From Diprion similis (lineage: Eukaryota; Arthropoda; Insecta; Hymenoptera; Diprionidae), in the NCBI RefSeq assembly GCF_021155765.1, contig NC_060107.1, positions 8,418,501-8,482,500 of the forward strand: DNA of 64,000 nucleotides, in the 5' to 3' direction. Every line of letters starts with the position of its first letter. Position 1 is the stretch's first letter. The position numbers and the translations under genes are program-made. This document shows positions 1-13,611 of the stretch, piece by piece. Below the pieces are notes generated by a model. It saw nothing but the letters and a program-made list of their open reading frames with translations. It was not told the DNA's origin and ran no database searches.

Positions 1-30
1 ACAAGATGGTAATCCACGGTTTTTGGTGTC

Positions 31-341
31 GCTGATTACGAATCCGAAATCAATTTTCAAAAATTCAAAATGCCGGATCGAATGTCAATAAAATACAGAT
101 TTCAAAAATTTTAATTTTAATCAAATCCGGTATCAAAACTCTATGCAGGGATTCACAGGGTTACTGATTGGATTCGGCGTATTAGATTTTCAAAATCTGA
201 TTTCAGACTCGTAATCAGAGACTCCAAAAATCCCTGAGCAGAGTTTTTTTCTCTGAATTCGAACTGATTTGAAATTTTTGTCCACCATATTAGATCCGCT
301 ATATTAAATTTTTTATATCCGATTTCAGATTCGTAATCAGC
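31..341. repeat. Repeated GATTACGAATC-type unit, one forward and two inverted copies
   Basis: A unit of about 21 bases, GCTGATTACGAATCCGAAAT, occurs at 31-52. Its reverse complement occurs at 198-218 and 320-341 with one to three changes. All are embedded in similar TTTTCAAAA-rich sequence. This looks like a fragment of a dispersed repeat cut by the left edge of the window. Confidence 0.55.
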
Positions 342-593
342 GACCTCGAAAATTTGTAATTTACGTAAAACACGCATATATGTGTAGAACGGTAACTTTC
401 TCTTCAATAAATTATTCCTTCAATTTTCACGATTTTTTTATTCTAATCAATTTATTTCTAACAATAACAATTTATGGGTATAAATTTGGTGGTAATTCAA
501 AAATTCGTAGAATATAGAAATTTCGTTAAAAATAAAATAGTTTTTAAATTAGATTTAGGTTAATAACGTATAACAATAATGTGTGTCTTTTAG

Positions 594-632
594 ATACCAT
601 CATCATCATCATCATTATCATCATCATCATCG
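594..632. repeat. ATC/TCA trinucleotide microsatellite
   Basis: About 12 copies of ATC with one TTA interruption. Confidence 0.85.
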
Positions 633-1129
633 AATCAACGACAGTTTCAACCTATATAAATTCTTCATTTTCACATCATGGACAACAACATTAAATATAC
701 ACATACCTTTAATACGTATATAAAAAACGAAGATGAAGCGCAGTTATAACAATCGAACCGTAAATAATCGTATTAGACCGATAAAATTTGCTTTTTTTCT
801 CGCGTCTCTCACGTTTTTGCCAAAGTCTTTTCGGTCCAGAAAAGGCGGCGCGTTATTATTTATACATGCGTCATGTGCCCAAATGATCCATGCGAATAAC
901 CACGCCGCGTTTCGTCACGGATCTTAAACTTCGCTATTTCATGCCCACCGAGCATAGCCTTAAGAAAAATGGTATAACAATATACGTATACATACCTATA
1001 TACTATAAATAACATATGTAAACGATCAGGAACCGTCGAATCCGATCGATCAGCTGACCGTTTCCAAATTGACCTATTTATAAGTACCTAGAGTTTAAAC
1101 GCGATACGGTTTTCGATTTTATGGGACTT

Positions 1130-1160
1130 TGGGGGGGAGGGGGGGAGGGGGGGGGGGGGT
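1130..1160 (+). repeat. Poly-G tract (G-quadruplex-prone)
   Basis: There are three runs of G (7, 7 and 12 long) separated by single A. It is the first of several G tracts, all on the plus strand. Confidence 0.85.
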
Positions 1161-2329
1161 TAAGGGCGAACTACGTATACGAAAGTGAACGATGGTTAGA
1201 TGACAAAACGAGGCTACGACGGAAATTACAATGAAAAAAATCCGGTTAATCGCCTGGTTGCGGATGTGCGCCGATATCTGACATATATATGTATATAGTG
1301 AGTCACGCAAAAAATGGTTTTCTATCATCATATCGTACGACGGATATATGTATTATATACACGTTATCGTTTAACCGAAGAGCTAATAGTGCTTACATGG
1401 AATAGGAACCGAAAGTTGATGACAAACCTATTGAAAATCGATGGTGAAACATCGTCGCAGATTAAAGAAAAAATATAGAATAATAAAAAGAAAAACTAGA
1501 AATGAGTTTGCTATGATAGTATATAAACACACACACACACACACACTTCTTTTTTTTACTATCACAGGAGAAAACCTCAAGTCCGAATGACGGTCGTTGA
1601 ACGTTTACGAGTATCTATATGAAAAGTAACGATAATCACTTGCACTGCAGTAGGCAAGTATCGTAACTTCGCAATTGGCACAAATTAAATTTGGCTCCGC
1701 ATAATACCCTACAGTTAACCGTAAACTCGGTTGTGCAATATATATCATTTCGCAAAATTCTTTTATACATGCATACAATTCTAAACACTTGTGTAATATG
1801 AATCGTCTTAAAACTATTAAAAGTATAGATCTGTTAGTCTTCCGAATGAACGAAACTCTGTATTAATGTACGCGTACGTACGTGTATACATACCTGTATA
1901 ATTACGTCACGGATCGACGTTGTAGGTACACATCGACGAACAAAACACGATCGCGTAACGGCTATAGATAGGAAATTAACGTATGTAGCGAGAATAAGGT
2001 TTACACGTTCATGTATACATACAGGTTCACACGTATTTACGTAGATTATACACACATCACACACACATACATATATATGTGTATATATATATATATGTAT
2101 AGACGACAACGAGAAGTCAACGACGACGAGAATGATGATACTAGCTACTCGCGAAATGACGACAACGCGACGTAGATTATAACATATACAGCTGAGGCGC
2201 GGTGTTTTGCTATTTTTATCTAATGGACATCCGGGGAAATATATAACATCTAACGTGTATGTATACGCATATGTACATAATATACTTGTACATTTATTAA
2301 CGAGATTTCGGAATTGTTGCGCAGGAAGT

Positions 2330-2353
2330 AAGGGGGGAGGAGGGGGGGGGGGC
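2330..2353 (+). repeat. Poly-G tract (G-quadruplex-prone)
   Basis: G runs separated by single A, ending in 12 G. Confidence 0.85.
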
Positions 2354-3071
2354 AAAGAAATTGTGGCAAAATTTAATATAATTCTATCATATAATTCTAT
2401 AACTTATGAAAACCTGTTTTTTTCGTTTCAACAGGAAAAAAAAACTGAATGCTAATTTTTAATTTTTTAATTTTTGAAAGTGTATTCAAAGATGAAGAAA
2501 ACGTTTCAATTCTTTGCGTTTCAATTCTTTGCCAAAAATGGAACATAAACATGTAAAATAAGTTATGAATCTCGTAGCGTCATTCCATGTTTTATCTCTT
2601 TACCCGAGTACATATATTTCGAGATAGTATATTTCAGAAAATATGTATAATATATTGGACATTTTGGTATTCAAAGAAAAAATAAGAACTACACGGTGGT
2701 ATACGAAAAGAAAAAAAAAATAAGTAAACAACAATCAATTGTTCGAGAAAAATTTCGCTGTAAAAAAATGCACATTTGATAAACAAAGTTTTCATCTTCG
2801 ATTCGGTGATTATTTTTTTCCAGCGTTCGTTGTTGGTTTTTTTGTTGTTTTTTTTTTTTCCTTTCTTTCCTTGTTCTAAAATTTTTTTAAAACGCAAGCA
2901 AAATATTTTCGATAGCAAAAACACCTGTATATTGTTATTATTATAGAATGTATTTATATATAAATATACATAGATATGTTATGTACGAATTTCATAGGTG
3001 AGTGAGTATATGTATATACAAAAAAAAAAAAAAAAAAAAAGAATAAAAACACCAAACAAAAAACTAACCAT

Positions 3072-3335
3072 AGTGATGGTGGTCAGATCCCAGGCGCTTT
3101 TCACCTGTTTATTCTGCGCGGCCTTCTTGCTCTTTTTCCCCGGCCTTCGAAGGCTGGAGAACCATCCTGCAGCCGTAGCAACCGCACTAACATCACGACG
3201 TTGGTCGTCGTGCTTAACTCCAACTCCAACTCCAACTCCAACTCCAACTCCAACGACGACGTCTCCTCGGACATCGTCCAGAGCGTCCACTGACCTCCCA
3301 GTGAAAATCATTCGCGGAGCCAGCTTTGCAGATTT
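3072..3335 (-). CDS. Exon-like block of the minus-strand gene, unidentified
   Basis: The minus-strand frame reads through GRSVDALDDV, a Val-Gly run from the hexanucleotide repeat, then GWFSSLRRPGKKSKK and QNKQVKSAWDLTTITM. Codon choice is good towards the 3' end. Possible donors are CAG|GTGAAA (near 3108) and ATG|GTTAGT (near 3073). A possible acceptor, CTGCAAAG, lies near 3330. The plus strand is also open here, with a signal-peptide-like start at 3076, so the coding strand is not certain. Confidence 0.3.
3215..3254. repeat. Hexanucleotide tandem repeat (ACTCCA)
   Basis: Six copies. It encodes Thr-Pro on the plus strand or Val-Gly on the minus strand and lies inside the exon-like block at 3.07-3.33 kb. 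Confidence 0.8.
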
Positions 3336-4399
3336 CGATTTATTGTATCAAATGATCCGATCGATCGATCGATCGATCAGCCGCCTCCCTTATCTGCGTA
3401 GCGTAGATATTACTTGATTTTCCTTCTTTTTTTTCTTTCTTTCCTGCTTTATTTATTATTTGTTTTATTGTTTTTTTTTTTTTTCTTACAAGGCACTGTA
3501 TGTAATATATACGTCGATTTAGTGAACACCAGAAATCACGTATTTGAATTATATCCTTGTATATCTATATACATACAACACACTGCAGATTCGTGTCAGA
3601 TATCGCGCCAGCGCGAAATTTGAATATAGTCACGTGTATCCAGATATTATAAGCGTGTATAATATAAAACTGTACAAAGTGTAATTCGTTGATAATAAAT
3701 TTGAAACACGTCAAGTATTATTTCACCAATCGTATCACATTTCACCGAATTTTCACACAAAACTTGAAAAATGTGGATGAGGATGGGAGTCGAAGATAAA
3801 TATACTTTGTTTTACCTTTCGAAATTACAAAGACGAGGAATAAAATAATATTTTTAAAAATCTGTCAGCACCACAAAACGAAGCTTTGATGATAACCGCA
3901 GGTTATAATTCACGTATTGCATAAAAATGGCAAATATTACAAAAATTTGTATTATTTTTATAACAACGAGCGGGAATAATGCGGATATTCTCAACCGTTC
4001 GTATCATGGCAAAAAATCGAGAATGCGGAGGGTAAAGCCGCGACGTCAACGAACTGACGATAAGCGTTACGTTTTACGCAGACGTTCGGAGTCGGCGGCC
4101 AGCGAGCAACTGAGAAAAGAAGAGAAAAGAAGGTGGCCAAGTTGAAACCCGCCGATCCTGACCCCTGCCGGAAAGCGTTTCAACCACCGCAAGCCGCCTG
4201 CCTGCCTGACTGGATGAATGCCGCGAATATTTGCGGACGAGACTGTGCATCGGATCTGCGCACGCAGTGCCGGCTATACTCAAGAATTACGAAAGAAAAT
4301 TAGACTGAAGTTGTTAAGGTTATTGCAGTGATTCGTGTTTCGGAAACACCCGTTATTTAGATATTTTGGGAATATCTGAAATGCAGTAAATTGTGATAA

Positions 4400-4804
4400 C
4401 AGGCTGTCCAGTTATTTGTGAAAACGTAAATCCCTGAGAGTTCCAGGTTTTTCAGACAAGAATCATTATTTGTCAAGTTTCTTCTCATGTACACAATAAA
4501 TGAAAAATAGAATAGTCATACGAACGAGAATATTATGTATTTGACTAGAGCACAGCTCATTGTGAGGCGAATTTGTAAGAATTCGTACAATTTAAAAAAA
4601 AATCAGAGCTTGGTTCATGACCATTGCCTGAAAGTTGAAATAAAAAATTTGTTTTTCTCACCAAATGGATAAATTTTTATGAACCTCGTATGAGAATTAG
4701 TATATTCCAGATACGACATGAAATTTCCTGAGATTTCCAGGTTTTTTTTTCTAGGGAATATAAAATTCCTGATTCCATAATTTCCATGAATAATGGACAC
4801 CCTG
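4400..4804. mobile_element. Short element with CAGGGTGTCC-type inverted ends
   Basis: The left end reads CAGGCTGTCCAGTTATT and the right end, inverted, reads CAGGGTGTCCATTATTC. Inside, both arms carry a TTCCAGGTTTTT-like block, though these are in the same orientation. The element is about 405 bp and non-coding. No clear target duplication was seen. Confidence 0.45.
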
Positions 4805-5704
4805 AATATGAATGTTTTTTTTAACTCGCATTAACCATCATTGACGCAAATAACGTTGGTAAAAAATTTTTTAACCGTTTTATTCTCCTTCCCTAGACAA
4901 ATTTTTCGACAATTAGCGAGCAAATCAGACGCCGTGAAGTCCGTCGAGTTAGGAATTCGCCAATTCGATACGCACACTGTATACAATATAAGCGTGTGTA
5001 CAAATCACGCTAAACTGTTAAACCAGATATCTGAGTTTATTTTCGAACACGCTAATCCTCCGTTCCTCGAGGGGAAAAATGTTTTTAAAAAACATGTACA
5101 AGTATACCGATTAATTATCGTGTCACGTTACGCGTCTGAGGAAGCGAGCGTCAAATTCTGGAGCAGCAGGTGCAAATTTTTTCAGGTCGATTATAGTAAG
5201 AATCGAATTGCAATTTCGAACAAAAGACAAAATATGAAAAAAAATCTCGCTATACATATATATATATATAAAAAAAAAATACTATCAGTAGGATGATTCT
5301 ATAGTTTAAAAAAATAAATGTGACCAATTATCTTTAATGATTCGCATGATTAAAGTTTTGCTATCTTGTTTGCTCATTGTTCGATGATTTTCTCATTCTC
5401 TATATTATTTTTCCCTGTTTTTAATTAGGCGTAATTAATTTATACACCGAGAGGTAATTACGACTGCGATATCGTCGTCATCAGGCATAGTCAAAGGGCA
5501 CTTTCATATAAATTGAGCGCGTGCGATGACCTGGTGCATCGCACCTGCACCTGCTCCTCTCTCATACCTGCTCGAATGAGGTGATTGACTGCACGCATGC
5601 TCGTATTACTATAAAACGATACGTGCCAGTTAGTCGGCGTTCTTAAGGACGAATCGGTCGGACCGTCTGGATCAAAAATTATGAACAAGGGATTTTCTAC
5701 TCGA

Positions 5705-5926
5705 GTAATCATGGAGAGTCAATATCATTGGAAATGATTTCGTAATCTTGGAAACCTCTTTGTAATTTTGAGAAATCGTTTGAAACATTAAAAATCATGA
5801 GAAATCACCTGGTCGAAGTAAAATCATTTGACAAGTAATCTCTCGTAATCACTCCATGAAGATAGTAAGAAATCATGAAATATTGTAATCATGACGTCAA
5901 TGTCATTAGAAATGATTTCGTAATCT
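5705..5926. repeat. Direct repeat of about 43 bp in AATC-rich sequence
   Basis: The stretch at 5705-5749 and the one at 5885-5926 share GTAATCATG, then GTCAAT and TCATT, then GAAATGATTTCGTAATCT. Between them are more degenerate AAATCATG/GTAATC motifs. The spacing is about 180 bp. Confidence 0.5.
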
Positions 5927-6318
5927 CCAAAATCGCACTAAAAATTATTATTATAATATAAGATGTATATTATTCTTCTGTGTACATAAGATTTACAATA
6001 AATGTTCACTCGAATATTGCTGATTATCTTGATTTTTTGTTTTTTTTACTTCCCTACCTTCTACGAAAACATAAATCCTTCTTTACTCCTTCGTCTCCTT
6101 CTTAACCTATATTTTCAATCCAAACAAAATTCCAACAGGGATTTACAAGTTTTCGATTTATTATTAAAATGATTCACGATCTCCAGTGAAAAAAGTCTGT
6201 GAGTTGAACCAACATTTACGGAATAGATAAATATTCAAATCAAATCGAATTCAAATACCTGAAATCTGCACTTTCTTATTTTACGTTGACACCTAAAATG
6301 TCTTTGAGAAAAAAAAAT

Positions 6319-6345
6319 TAATAATAATAATAATAATAATAATAA
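6319..6345. repeat. ATA/TAA microsatellite
   Basis: Nine copies of TAA. A further tandem unit, GATTCGGT in three copies, lies nearby at 6616-6639. Confidence 0.8.
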
Positions 6346-8248
6346 GTATACATAAATAATTTTTCTGCAGATTTTCTGACCTGATGAATAAAATAGCCGC
6401 AGAGGAATTTAAACGATCGAAGGTAAAAGAGAGAGAGAGAAACAAACAAACAATAAAAAACGGGGACAAATTCTTCAACGATGCTTCATATTATACGTAA
6501 GGCCGAAATCGCATCATCATTGTCATCATCATTATCATCGTCATTGAGAGAGAGAGAGAGAGAAATCGCAATATTATAACTGCCTAAATTACATTTAATA
6601 AAAATAAAAAAATAAGATTCGGTGATTCGGTGATTCGGTCGACGATTTTCAGAGAACTTGCTCACCTTGCCAATATGCCGACAGTTGCCTATATACGTAC
6701 ACTCATTGCACACCACGTACAAAAATAAAATGCTACGCAAAACGATTTCTTTTGCTTACTTATCAACTTAACTCCCGTGTATAAATTTTTTTTTGATATT
6801 TAAGATCCGACGAATAATATCGCGTTGTTTTCTACGTTATGATCTTACGAGTTTCATGATTAGACAAATTTTTATTGAAATAATTATATTCGTAGGTCAG
6901 TGAAAATGGCCTGCGGAAAAAAAAAAAAACGTTTCAAAATTTTTCAAAATTTTTTTTAAACACCAAGCTAATTCTATTACATACGTATATATATCACACG
7001 AGTTTCTTTCAAATTTCACATAAATTTCTCCTATTCTATATTCAAATTTTCATTAAAATTTATTCAATCTTATACACGATGGTGTTTAAATGTATGTTAA
7101 TTATTGTTGAAACAATAACAACAATTTTTTTTTTTTTTATGTCTTCAAACACAAACAAAAATTTGTCTTTCATAAAAATTGACAGCTGTACAATAATTCG
7201 AAAAAATATCGTCATTAAATTTATGCACGAAAGTTGAAAAATCGTCTAAAATTATTATCGTAGTAAATAAAAATAGATTTTTTAGGCCTGGTGTGAGAGA
7301 AAAAAAAAGAGTACAAAAAAAAGGAAAACGTAAAAACGGGTGAAGAAGAAAACCTAGAAAAAGGGAAAAGATAAAAAAAAAATCGAAGAAAAAATACACA
7401 CTTGTTACAATTTTACTGGTTGAGAAGCGCGCGTGCTTCTGCACACTTTAAGAAGAATCCGGTTACTTTGCTGTTTATTTATTTACCGAGCATTTAAACC
7501 CCGGTGGGTTTGAGACTAAACAGAGTAAATGTTAAATACCTAAGTAAAAATGGTTTGAAAGAGTGAGATTTTCAGACTTGTTTTTTCTCAAGTTTTGTGC
7601 AAGACTAGGAAACAGATAAATGTAAGAAAGTTATAAAATTCTAGTAGATGGAAATGAATTCATGAAAATATAGTTTTCCCCGTTTCTCTCTCTTTCTCTT
7701 TTTCCACCTTGTCTCAATCCGCCTCGACCCGCTTTCAAACTTTACTATTTTCTAAACGCAAATATTATTACACGTTCGACGAATAGGACGGACACTCTAA
7801 AAATCAGCTCTGACATTCCCCAGATGTTGCTCACACGGTTTCGTCTCTCTTCGAGAGAAGGGACGGTTTTCCCGCAGCATTCAGATTCTGCAGAATACCG
7901 TAAAGGACCTTAAAAGAATGTCGTTTCTCATTTTTTATTTACCGCAAGGAATTAAACTGTTCGTGGATTTTTAGTTTCTTCATTTTATTTCGTCATCTTT
8001 GTTCGTTTTTTTCTTCTTTTTCTTTTTCCTTCCCAGGTTTCACTCGTAGTCGAGTAGCTTTTGTTGTCATTTTTTTTTTTTTTATTTCGAATGGAGTACA
8101 TTTTTTTTCATTTCAACTCCACCAACGATGGGAAAAAAATCTTTCGTTACGATAAGAACCTAATGAACGAAATCATTCGAGCGATTTGCAAATATGGATA
8201 TTATACCCATAATTTGATCTTAATTCGTTTTATTCTTCTTCTCGTTCC

Positions 8249-8279
<31 letters not shown>

Positions 8280-11200
8280 CTCACAAACATTCGACTTTAA
8301 TTTTCATCGCGAAAACTATACCAAACTACGACAGAAAAAAAAAAAAAAAAAAAAACCCCCGAACAAAGAGCATACGAAATTTCCGCGAATGATTTCCAGG
8401 AAGGTTTTTACTTTACCAGTAATATAAATTGACTTACAAATTATAAGCATATACGTATGGATATCATATGTGATGGTTTACATTCTTTTTTTCTTTCATT
8501 AATACGTAATTGTGGGATGTCAAATTTCCTCGAACGTGCTTTAGCCCGCGTAATTCTTTATCAGGCTTCGGCAGGCACAATAAATGCGATAAAGGAAACG
8601 TTTGATTCGGAGAAAGAAATTACCGGAGTTGAAAATAAATTTTATTCACATCCTGTACAATATCAATAGTTAATAATGTAATTAATATAGAAATGAAAAC
8701 GATCGTAGCCGCGTATTGGATTTTTAAACAAAATTTGTTATTTTTCAGAACAAAATAAATGAATAAAAAATTTATACCAAATCTATATTTATTCATTTAT
8801 TAACATCTTATCGTCAGTTTGAAAAAATTAATTTTCAAACTTCATCTTTTCGTTGTCACTATTAAAAAACAAATTTCTACTTGGCTTGTAAAAAATCGTT
8901 TCCACAATCGAAAGCAACTGAATTACATTCTCGGATAACAATAAGCATCGCGTTAAAATTTAAACGGAAGAGCGGCTGTAAAAATGAGAGAAACAGTATA
9001 AAGATAAAAAAAAAAAAAACATTTTTCATGTACCCAGAATACAAAGAATTCCCGTGTATCCTGATATATGTACACACCATCAGATATGATTTATTGCGCC
9101 ACTTGGCGTGAGGAATGCGTCATTTCTGTGTTGAATGAGACGTTGAATCCCTCAATAAATAAATAATTCAAGCTTTGGTTTATGTGAATAATATCGTTTC
9201 TCGATCGTTTAAAACACATAAAATTAATATGTATAACTTATTAAGTTATTATTGTTATTTTTTTTTTCTACCGATTACAACATATTTTTCATGTAAATTT
9301 TTTTTTTCTTTTTTTCCCAACAGTTACCGAATGATCGTGTTATTTTTTTTCTTCCACTTTTTCCAACCCAAATATCTCTTTCTTCTCAAAGAAATGGAAA
9401 GATAAAAAAAAAACTGTCATCGAATCCCTCAACTTCGGTATCAATTCGTACCCTTAACTTTTTTTTCTCATAGGAATTTAGCATCATCTATCAATTAGGG
9501 GTACGAATATACCCCACCCAAGTCGAGAGTTTTTTCCGAAAGGAATGTTTTCCACAATTTTCTTTATAGGTTGATTCGGATTTATCGTCGACTGTGAATA
9601 TAAATGTACACGAATCGATTATTACGGTTACAAGTGGGACATATAAAGCGATAACGCCATGGATGTAGAAAACATGTGAAGGAAATTTGTGGTTAACAGA
9701 CTATAAAATCCGGAAGGCACGTCAAACGATTATGCCTACATAAGAAAAGCCGGAGGCACGCCTTAACCCATATAACAATAATATTCTATAGAATAATAAG
9801 TGAGACTTTGAATTTTTTTCACACTGCTGTTACTGTTATTATCATTATTATTATTGTTGTTGTGATTGTTGTTGTTTCTTAAATCAACGATTAGGCAGCT
9901 AAACAATTATTTGAAACGCAAAAGGTCGGTTCCAATTTTTTTTCCATGAAAATTTTTCTAATTAATAGCTATAACGTATGTAGAAAAGTTATAATATAAG
10001 AGCACGATTTAAACTTGTAATTAAAAGCGGCATAAAACGTGAACCGTGACGCGATTTCTACAGATATTATATTTATTTAATTTCTTTTTTTGTTTTATCA
10101 ATATACATATATTATATGTATATATTATACATATACAAACTGTGCTAAAATGCTTATTGCGTTGCATAACGATGGCGAAATGCTTAGTTTTGCTGCGTAT
10201 TTGCCAGAAAGTTTATAGTTTATATTACACTGATAGCGTAAATTGAGTAAAAGCTGCAAATTACGACATATTTTTTTTTTCACGGTAACAAGTAAGAAAA
10301 AAAACTTAAGAAATCAGCTTAATTTATATAAAATTCAGCAACTAATTAAGCATGGATTTTCAACAAGCATCTGATCAATAGAATTTCTTGAAAAAAAAAA
10401 AAAGAAATAGTATATAAAATGGAATAAATCGAGCCTCAAATTATTTAACAACAAGATACCGAACAACAAGCCCGCTACAAAAAATATCAAATATTTCAAA
10501 TATACCAAGTTAAACGCAGGCTTAAAACCTGAATATCGCGGAGATAAGATATTTGAGGGAAACACTTTGCAAAGGACGTTGAAAAGGCCTTTCCTATGTC
10601 AAGATAACAATTCTAAACAGAGAATTGAAGAGTAAACACCAAACGGTAAAAATCTTTCCCCACAAAATTTCCCCGCCTAATATTTCAGGAGATTTCCTCG
10701 TTTGAAAAGTCGAAATTTCATAATCGTCATTTCAAAGATAACTTTTGTACATACCAATATACGTGATTATGATTAGTTTACACGATTTGCTATGAAAATA
10801 GAGGCGAGAATCACTTAGGCTATCGAACAATTTAGTCTCGTCTGTATTTACGCTTGCTTATTTCTTCATTTCTTTCCTTGTATTTCCTCGAAATATTGAA
10901 CTACATTTTCCAGCTAACTGTTCGTTTATTTACGAGTAAATATGTGATAGACAATAGATAATACTTAATTTTCTCTCTCTGGGATTTTCCTCATTCGTTC
11001 AATAGCGAATTTATTTCTAGCAAAGAAAATTACGTAACACGTTAGGTTAGAAAAAAAAATTTTTTTTAATCCTTTTTAATAATTTTATGTTTTATTTTTA
11101 ATTCATTTATTTAAAAGCGGTGTTTAGGCTTTGGTATATCGTTAAAAACAATGATATTTGTTGTTGTTTTTTGGTTACCTCTTTTCCTCGAGCAGCCGTC

Positions 11201-11510
11201 CGTATCCTCCAACGAATCCAAATTATTGTCGAACACATAAATTGTCTCTCGACTATAACAACCGGCACTTGAACTCCATTCGATAAACAATTGACAAATT
11301 TTTCATCAACTTATCATTTGCAACGATTAAACGATAATAACAATTAATATATACAAAAGCTGAATATAATTATAAACAAAGTATATTATGAAATACTGGT
11401 AGAAAACAAAACTATTATTACAACTTAGCTGATACTTTTTTGGTGATTACAATATACATGTGGAGGAAATCGTTTACATATATATATATACACACATGAA
11501 TAAATCTTAC

Positions 11511-11782
11511 ATGAAATATCGAGTAAAGCGATTGAAACCGAGACCCGCGGTTTCCGAACTGATCTTCAAACCCGAATAAGTAATCGTCTCTCCGGTGAGA
11601 ATATAAAATCGGAGGATGTGTTTGGAGGTATTCGTGACGTATAACAAAGTTCACGAACACGACACACATGCCTCGGACAGAATACAACACTCGTCAGGTT
11701 CGGGTTTCTGTCTCTTCGTTTCCGAAACTGACAATCTGACAACAACAATGAATTCGGTATTGCTGAGAACTGACGCCATTTT
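11511..11782 (-). promoter_or_regulatory. Possible alternative promoter and first exon (minus strand)
   Basis: An AAAATGGCG motif (11775-11782, YY1/Pho-like when read on the minus strand) is followed by TCAGT initiator-like sequences. A GC-richer stretch then ends at a good donor, CAT|GTAAGA, at 11511/11510. One reading frame runs from an ATG to this donor and includes YSHRRDDYLFGFEDQFGNR. The arrangement resembles the start of the gene at 20.0 kb, so this may be an internal alternative first exon. It could also be an untranslated exon or chance. Confidence 0.3.
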
Positions 11783-13056
11783 GGAATACGTTCAGGATAT
11801 CCCGACTTTTCTATTATCCTCTAAAAGCTGAGAATCGTTTGATAGAAATACAGGTTTAATAATGCGATTTTAATTAAAACGAGCCTGAAGTTGTTGAATT
11901 TTAATTTTTCTTTTCTTCATCTTTAAGAAACAATTATATTCATTTTTACGAGGAATGATTTAATCCCAAGAAAAAAAAAATTTACATCTATAAATACAAG
12001 ATAATTTTGTTACATAGAAAAATTTATTTATTCACTGAACGAAAGAATATTTTCTTTCATATATACTGAAGTTGATTTTTTTCACTTCGACGATAAGGAA
12101 AAAAAAAAAGAATTTAGATTGTGTACATACGATATAATAAATAACAAATGATTACTGAGAAAAATACATTATTTTCGAATTGTTCGGTATAAATTTTAAC
12201 AAATATTGTACCAACGATTAAACAATAAAAACTGTTATACTCGTGATATCTGTAAAAACAGTATTCAAACCGATTCGAAAACAAGAAAGTTTACTAGAGT
12301 CGATGTACCTACCTAAGACGATACCTACAGTATAATTAATGTAAAATTGTTATTTTTTTTTTTTTTTATATGATTCGATTTCGTATTTTTCTCGACTTGT
12401 TTTCACCACTTCAAATGTACACAATATTATATGATAAATTAGAAATTGCAGAATGTAATTATTGGCATAATCGTACAACAGTAGGATTGTTAACAGTTAT
12501 AATACGCGTGAAAAACAACAACAACAGATACGATTAATAAACATGTCGGTATATTTGTTAACAAAGTTCCGTTCATTGTACGCGTAGTTTATTGTAAAAT
12601 AATAAGAGAATCGCTACTCACATCCGCGAGGAGCAAAATGGAGCATTGTGATTATCTAATTACTACTACAAACCTACTCACACATTCACGAATCGCATCC
12701 GCGTGCAGAATTTACGACTAGCTATATACGCAAATTTATCCCCATGTTTTGGCTTCAATTGTCCGAGATAAGTAAAATACGACGCCGACAGTTCGTTAAA
12801 CTCGCTTAACTTCATCATTTATTATTCTGAGTACACATACGTATAGTATCGCGAAGTAATAAAATTTGCAATAATCATATTATCTCTACCGAATTATACA
12901 ACTATTGCACATCTATTCCCTGTCTCATTTTCAAATTCACTAATATTATATTTATCTAAATGCGATTGCAAAATTTTAAATCAAATAAATAGAGATGAAT
13001 AAACTGGGCTAAAAGTGTCTGATATAAAAATTAAAAAACAGTTGATTAGAAATCCC

Positions 13057-13087
<31 letters not shown>

Positions 13088-13433
13088 CTCACCCAAGTAA
13101 AATGTTGATATTCAACATGTATAAACATTTGTTCATTTGCTTGCTATATTTGTACCTATATGATTTGTATTGAGACTGAGCCACAATGGCTCTACTATCT
13201 ATAGCGGCACGGAAATGCGGTCCTCGCCTTATCGCCATGCCGAAGGATAGCCACATTTTTCTGTACAACGCAACACGCTTCTAGATGAAAAAAGCAGCGA
13301 ACGCGAAGCGAAGGAATGAATAATAACATTTCTGGCGTGATATGACACGTGCCATCAACATGCGATTAGACGTACGTACAACTTCGGAATATAACACATT
13401 GTCATGGAATAATTAATTCGCTGCTGTATTTGT

Positions 13434-13446
13434 TATTATTATCATC

Positions 13447-13478
<32 letters not shown>

Positions 13479-13557
13479 TATCATTATGGTTGTCATTGTC
13501 AATACAAATCGCAATATCGATGATTTTCAAATCACATAAATATGGTTGTATTTTGTC

Positions 13558-13609
<52 letters not shown>
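13434..13609. repeat. ATT/ATC tract followed by a long (AT)n tract
   Basis: A trinucleotide ATT/ATC run at about 13434-13486 is followed by about 24 copies of AT at 13561-13609. Both are non-coding. Confidence 0.85.

Positions 13610-13611
<2 letters not shown>

Noticed and set aside
4063..4303. Cysteine-containing frame ending MNAANICGRDCASDL and so on
   Set aside because: The cysteine spacing does not match a twin-CX9C or other known motif. There is no start or clear acceptor, and other frames are open too.
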